Shown: positions 61,520 through 64,000 of the stretch, one piece after another
How positions within the stretch are numbered: position 1 is the stretch's first letter
Layout: each line of letters begins with the position of its first letter
Source of the DNA: Paenibacillus cymbidii
Lineage (GTDB): Bacteria; Bacillota; Bacilli; Paenibacillales; NBRC-103111
Assembly: GCF_004764705.1 (NCBI RefSeq)
Contig: NZ_SHLX01000003.1
Location: 186,001 to 250,000 of the forward strand
DNA: 64,000 nucleotides
Direction: 5' to 3'
Program-made: the position numbers and the translations under genes
The notes under the pieces: generated by a model
Seen by the model: only the letters and a program-made list of their open reading frames with translations
Told to the model about the DNA's origin: nothing
Databases searched by the model: none

Positions 61520-63112
61520 ATGAATTTCCTGAAGAAAGCAAGTCCGTGTTTCATGATCGCGGCTTTACTGCTTGCATCGGCCTGCAGCCAATCGAAGACG
61601 GACGCCGGTGCGGATGGGCAGCCGGCTGGCTCGGCAGCCTCCAAAGACAAGACGTTCGATTTTACTTACGAACGGTTCTCCGTCAGGCCGTTCCAGCCCC
61701 CGGAAAATAATCCGATCGATCAAATGCTGAAGAAAGATTTGAATGTGAATCTGAAATTAACGATCGGGGTCGGCGATTACAACAACTGGGCACAGCAATT
61801 TAGTACGCGGGTGGCGGCGGACGATTTGCCGGACTTCGTCTTCCTGAACAGACAAGACCTGATGAGATATGCGGCGAGCGGCACGATTATTCCGCTTGAC
61901 GATCTGTTGAATAAAAATCCGGAGCTGAAAAATCGGCTGGATAAAAATCAATGGATGCTGTCGAACGTGAACGGAAAAATTTACGGCGTTCCCAACTTGA
62001 ACCCCATCGGTCCTTACGACGCGTTGTACATCCGCAAGGATTGGCTCGACAAGCTGCACTTGGCGATGCCGAAGACGACCGACGAGTTCATGACCGTGTT
62101 GAAAGCTTTCACGTTCAACGATCCCGACGGCAACGGAAAGGATGATACGTTCGGTTTCACCACCGACGATCCGAACTTTGTCCACATGAGCGCGCTGACC
62201 AATTCCTTTGGGCTCCCGCAGTTCGCATCCGTCGAACCCGGCGTACCGATGGATTGGATTGACAGCAGCGGCAAGCTGCACTTCGGCCCGACATCGGATG
62301 AATATAAACAATACATTGTGTATATGGCTCAATTGAAAGAGGCCGGCGTTATCGACCCTGATATCGCTTCGAACACGTTTGCCGTCTTTAAGCAGAAGAT
62401 GGCGCAAGGCAAGGCGGGCGTGGTGCCGCTCTTCCTGCCGCAGCAGAAGATGTTCGAAGGCAATGCCTGGCTGGCGGATATCAAGAAAGCAAATCCCGAC
62501 GCGAACTGGGTCTACCTTCCGCCGCTGAAGGGACCGAAGGGATACTCGGGAAATAATGCGGATTCGCCGGACGCCTCCTACTTCGCTGCGGTAACGAAGA
62601 AGGTGCTTGAAACGCCGGGGAAAGCGGAGCGGGCGATCGATATTCTGAATTATGAGTATCGGGACGGATTAAAGGGCGGTCTTGGCGGCCAGTTTATCGA
62701 TTTTGGCCAGGAAGGCGTCCATCACAAAAGTGAGAACGGGAAGATCGTCCAGTTTCTCCCGCAATACAATGCCGACCAGGACAAATATATCAATGTGTAC
62801 ACGATGGGCGGGTTGGTGAACAGCCATGACGTATTAAAGATTAACATTAAGGATGCGGAATTCAAAACGTTTGAACAGATGAACGCGGACCGCAGCAAGG
62901 GCAACTTGATTGCCAATTATTACTACCAGCCCTTGAGTTTTTCCTATGACGGCAGCAATTATATTCGGGAAATGTCGCTCAAATTCATCTATGGCAAAGA
63001 AAGCATGAGCAAGTGGGACGATTACGCGAAAACGCTGAACGAGCGGTATAAATACACGGATGTGCAGAAGGAAAGAACAAAACAGCTGCAGACGGCGGGA
63101 TTGCTGAAGTGA
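61520..63112 (+). CDS. Extracellular solute-binding lipoprotein (LipO type)
   Basis: 530 residues. Signal peptide with lipobox ALLLASAC (cysteine at about 22), a short linker and a two-lobed fold (TYERFSVRPFQPPENNPIDQ; RVAADDLPDFVFLNRQDLM; YGVPNLNPIGPYDALYIRKDWL; NDPDGNGKDDTFGFTTDDP, a calcium-site-like loop). AAGGAGG precedes the ATG. The stop overlaps the sulfatase start (GTGA). It delivers an oligosaccharide, perhaps sulfated, to the two permeases. Confidence 0.92.
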   Translation: MNFLKKASPCFMIAALLLASACSQSKTDAGADGQPAGSAASKDKTFDFTYERFSVRPFQPPENNPIDQMLKKDLNVNLKLTIGVGDYNNWAQQFSTRVAADDLPDFVFLNRQDLMRYAASGTIIPLDDLLNKNPELKNRLDKNQWMLSNVNGKIYGVPNLNPIGPYDALYIRKDWLDKLHLAMPKTTDEFMTVLKAFTFNDPDGNGKDDTFGFTTDDPNFVHMSALTNSFGLPQFASVEPGVPMDWIDSSGKLHFGPTSDEYKQYIVYMAQLKEAGVIDPDIASNTFAVFKQKMAQGKAGVVPLFLPQQKMFEGNAWLADIKKANPDANWVYLPPLKGPKGYSGNNADSPDASYFAAVTKKVLETPGKAERAIDILNYEYRDGLKGGLGGQFIDFGQEGVHHKSENGKIVQFLPQYNADQDKYINVYTMGGLVNSHDVLKINIKDAEFKTFEQMNADRSKGNLIANYYYQPLSFSYDGSNYIREMSLKFIYGKESMSKWDDYAKTLNERYKYTDVQKERTKQLQTAGLLK

Positions 63113-64000
63113 GCGGAATGAGCAGGAACAAACCGAATGTCGTGTTCTTCATGTCCGACGACCAAGGGCCTTGGGCCCTTGGTTGCGCCGGCAACAAGGA
63201 GATCCTCACCCCCCATCTGGATCGTCTTGCCGCGGAAGGGATGCGGTTTGACCGGTTTTTCTGCACATCGCCGGTTTGCTCGCCTGCCAGAGCTTCCGTG
63301 CTTACGGGCAAAATCCCGTCCAGCCATGGAATTCACGATTTTGTGCGGGACGCCGATAACGACCGAATCAGCTATCTGGACGGCCACTTGGCCTATTCGG
63401 AATTGCTGGCACAGGAAGGGTACGCGTGCGGCATGTCCGGCAAGTGGGGAATGGGGAACGATTACGAGCTGCAGAAGGGCTTCGAGCATTGGTACGTAAG
63501 CGTCTATGACGGCGGACGCTATAGGAACCCGAAGATAGTATGCAATGGAGAGGTGCGGCGGGAACAAGGTTATTTGACGGAGCTGATTACCGAAGACTCG
63601 CTCGCTTTCCTGGAGCGCCATGCCGGGGGGGAGCGCCCGTTCTACCTGAACGTTCACTATACGGCGCCTCATCACCTGTGGGTGGGCGAACACCCGGAGG
63701 AATACGTCCGACTCTACGACGACTGTCCGTTCGATTCGTGTCCTCAAGAGCCGGAGCATCCCTGGTCGCTTAGCCTGACCAGCCCATCCAGCGTCCGCAC
63801 CGACTCAAGAGCCAACCTCAAAGGGTATTTCGCCGCAGTGACGGCCATGGATGACGGAATCGGGAGAATTCTGGATAAATTGGATGAGCTGGGCTTGCGC
63901 GACAATACGCTGATCTGCTTCATGAGCGACAACGGATTCAGCTGCGGGCAGAAGGGCATCTGGGGCAAGGGCAACGGTACGTATCCGCAAAATATGTACG
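63109..64000 (+). CDS. Sulfatase (type I, cysteine formylglycine), cut by the window end
   Basis: 297 codons are present with no stop before the window edge. The signature C-x-P-x-R reads TSPVCSPARASVLTGK, with C57 as the residue converted to formylglycine. D17/D18 in FMSDDQG and the later MSDNG supply metal ligands; CGMSGKWGMGN and HYTAPHHLW fit the family. No signal peptide, so it would act in the cytoplasm on imported sulfated sugars. The GTG at 63109 overlaps the previous stop; ATG 63118 is an alternative. It needs a maturation enzyme (anSME or FGE), which is not in the window. Confidence 0.9.
   Translation, partial: MSGMSRNKPNVVFFMSDDQGPWALGCAGNKEILTPHLDRLAAEGMRFDRFFCTSPVCSPARASVLTGKIPSSHGIHDFVRDADNDRISYLDGHLAYSELLAQEGYACGMSGKWGMGNDYELQKGFEHWYVSVYDGGRYRNPKIVCNGEVRREQGYLTELITEDSLAFLERHAGGERPFYLNVHYTAPHHLWVGEHPEEYVRLYDDCPFDSCPQEPEHPWSLSLTSPSSVRTDSRANLKGYFAAVTAMDDGIGRILDKLDELGLRDNTLICFMSDNGFSCGQKGIWGKGNGTYPQNMY

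Overview
The window reads as a chromosomal segment of a spore-forming, Gram-positive Paenibacillaceae-type bacterium (Paenibacillus/Cohnella-like). The grounds are a small acid-soluble spore protein, an AbrB-family regulator, LiaFSR, a KimA/ydaO riboswitch unit, YesM/YesN-type two-component systems beside sugar ABC permeases, strong AGGAGG-type ribosome sites and a high G+C core with a lower-G+C patch around 49.6-52.4 kb. This assignment rests on gene content only. No tRNA, rRNA, insertion sequence, phage gene or CRISPR array was seen.

Region 1 (1-22 kb) is mostly housekeeping and envelope stress: a threonyl-tRNA synthetase without TGS domain, a YuiC-like 3D-domain protein, a spore protein, a chemotaxis transducer with a C-terminal Cache-like end, amtB, liaFSR with an enlarged LiaF, a YugN-like protein, an HtrA protease followed by a CssRS-like pair, ispH, a DUF2062 protein, DAHP synthase, a GSI-beta type glutamine synthetase, thpR, serC and a PhoP-like regulator. 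Exact GlnR/TnrA boxes sit in front of canonical promoters for both amtB and glnA, so nitrogen control can be read directly from the sequence.

Region 2 (22-35.5 kb) holds trmL, an AbrB-type regulator with two CxxC pairs, a 32-residue membrane peptide, a two-gene envelope operon ending in a phosphodiester glycosidase-like protein, a TSUP exporter, a first two-component/ABC sugar locus, and kimA behind a c-di-AMP riboswitch.

Region 3 (35.5-49.5 kb) is a large carbohydrate locus: response regulator, very large sensor kinase, binding lipoprotein, two permeases, a glycoside-hydrolase-like barrel protein, a DegT-type aminotransferase and a sialidase-like BNR protein. A thioredoxin-reductase-like flavoprotein and a polysaccharide deacetylase follow.

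Region 4 (49.5-64 kb) starts with a decayed MarR/MFS efflux module (frameshift plus loss of 5' ends) and a flavodoxin-like gene. It continues with a DUF2161 nuclease-like protein, a purine salvage group (NCS2 permease, Crp-type regulator, DeoD, with a CRP-like palindrome between the last two), and a third two-component/ABC locus that runs into a sulfatase cut by the window end. None of the three sugar ABC loci has its own ATPase gene, so they probably share one encoded elsewhere.

The most unusual signal is a dispersed intergenic element of about 200 bases with four hairpins. It occurs four times (about 5.0, 23.1, 35.5 and 46.9 kb), once inverted, with compensatory changes in the stems. A second, AT-rich palindromic repeat is tandemly arranged three times at 52.2 kb with a 51-52 base period.
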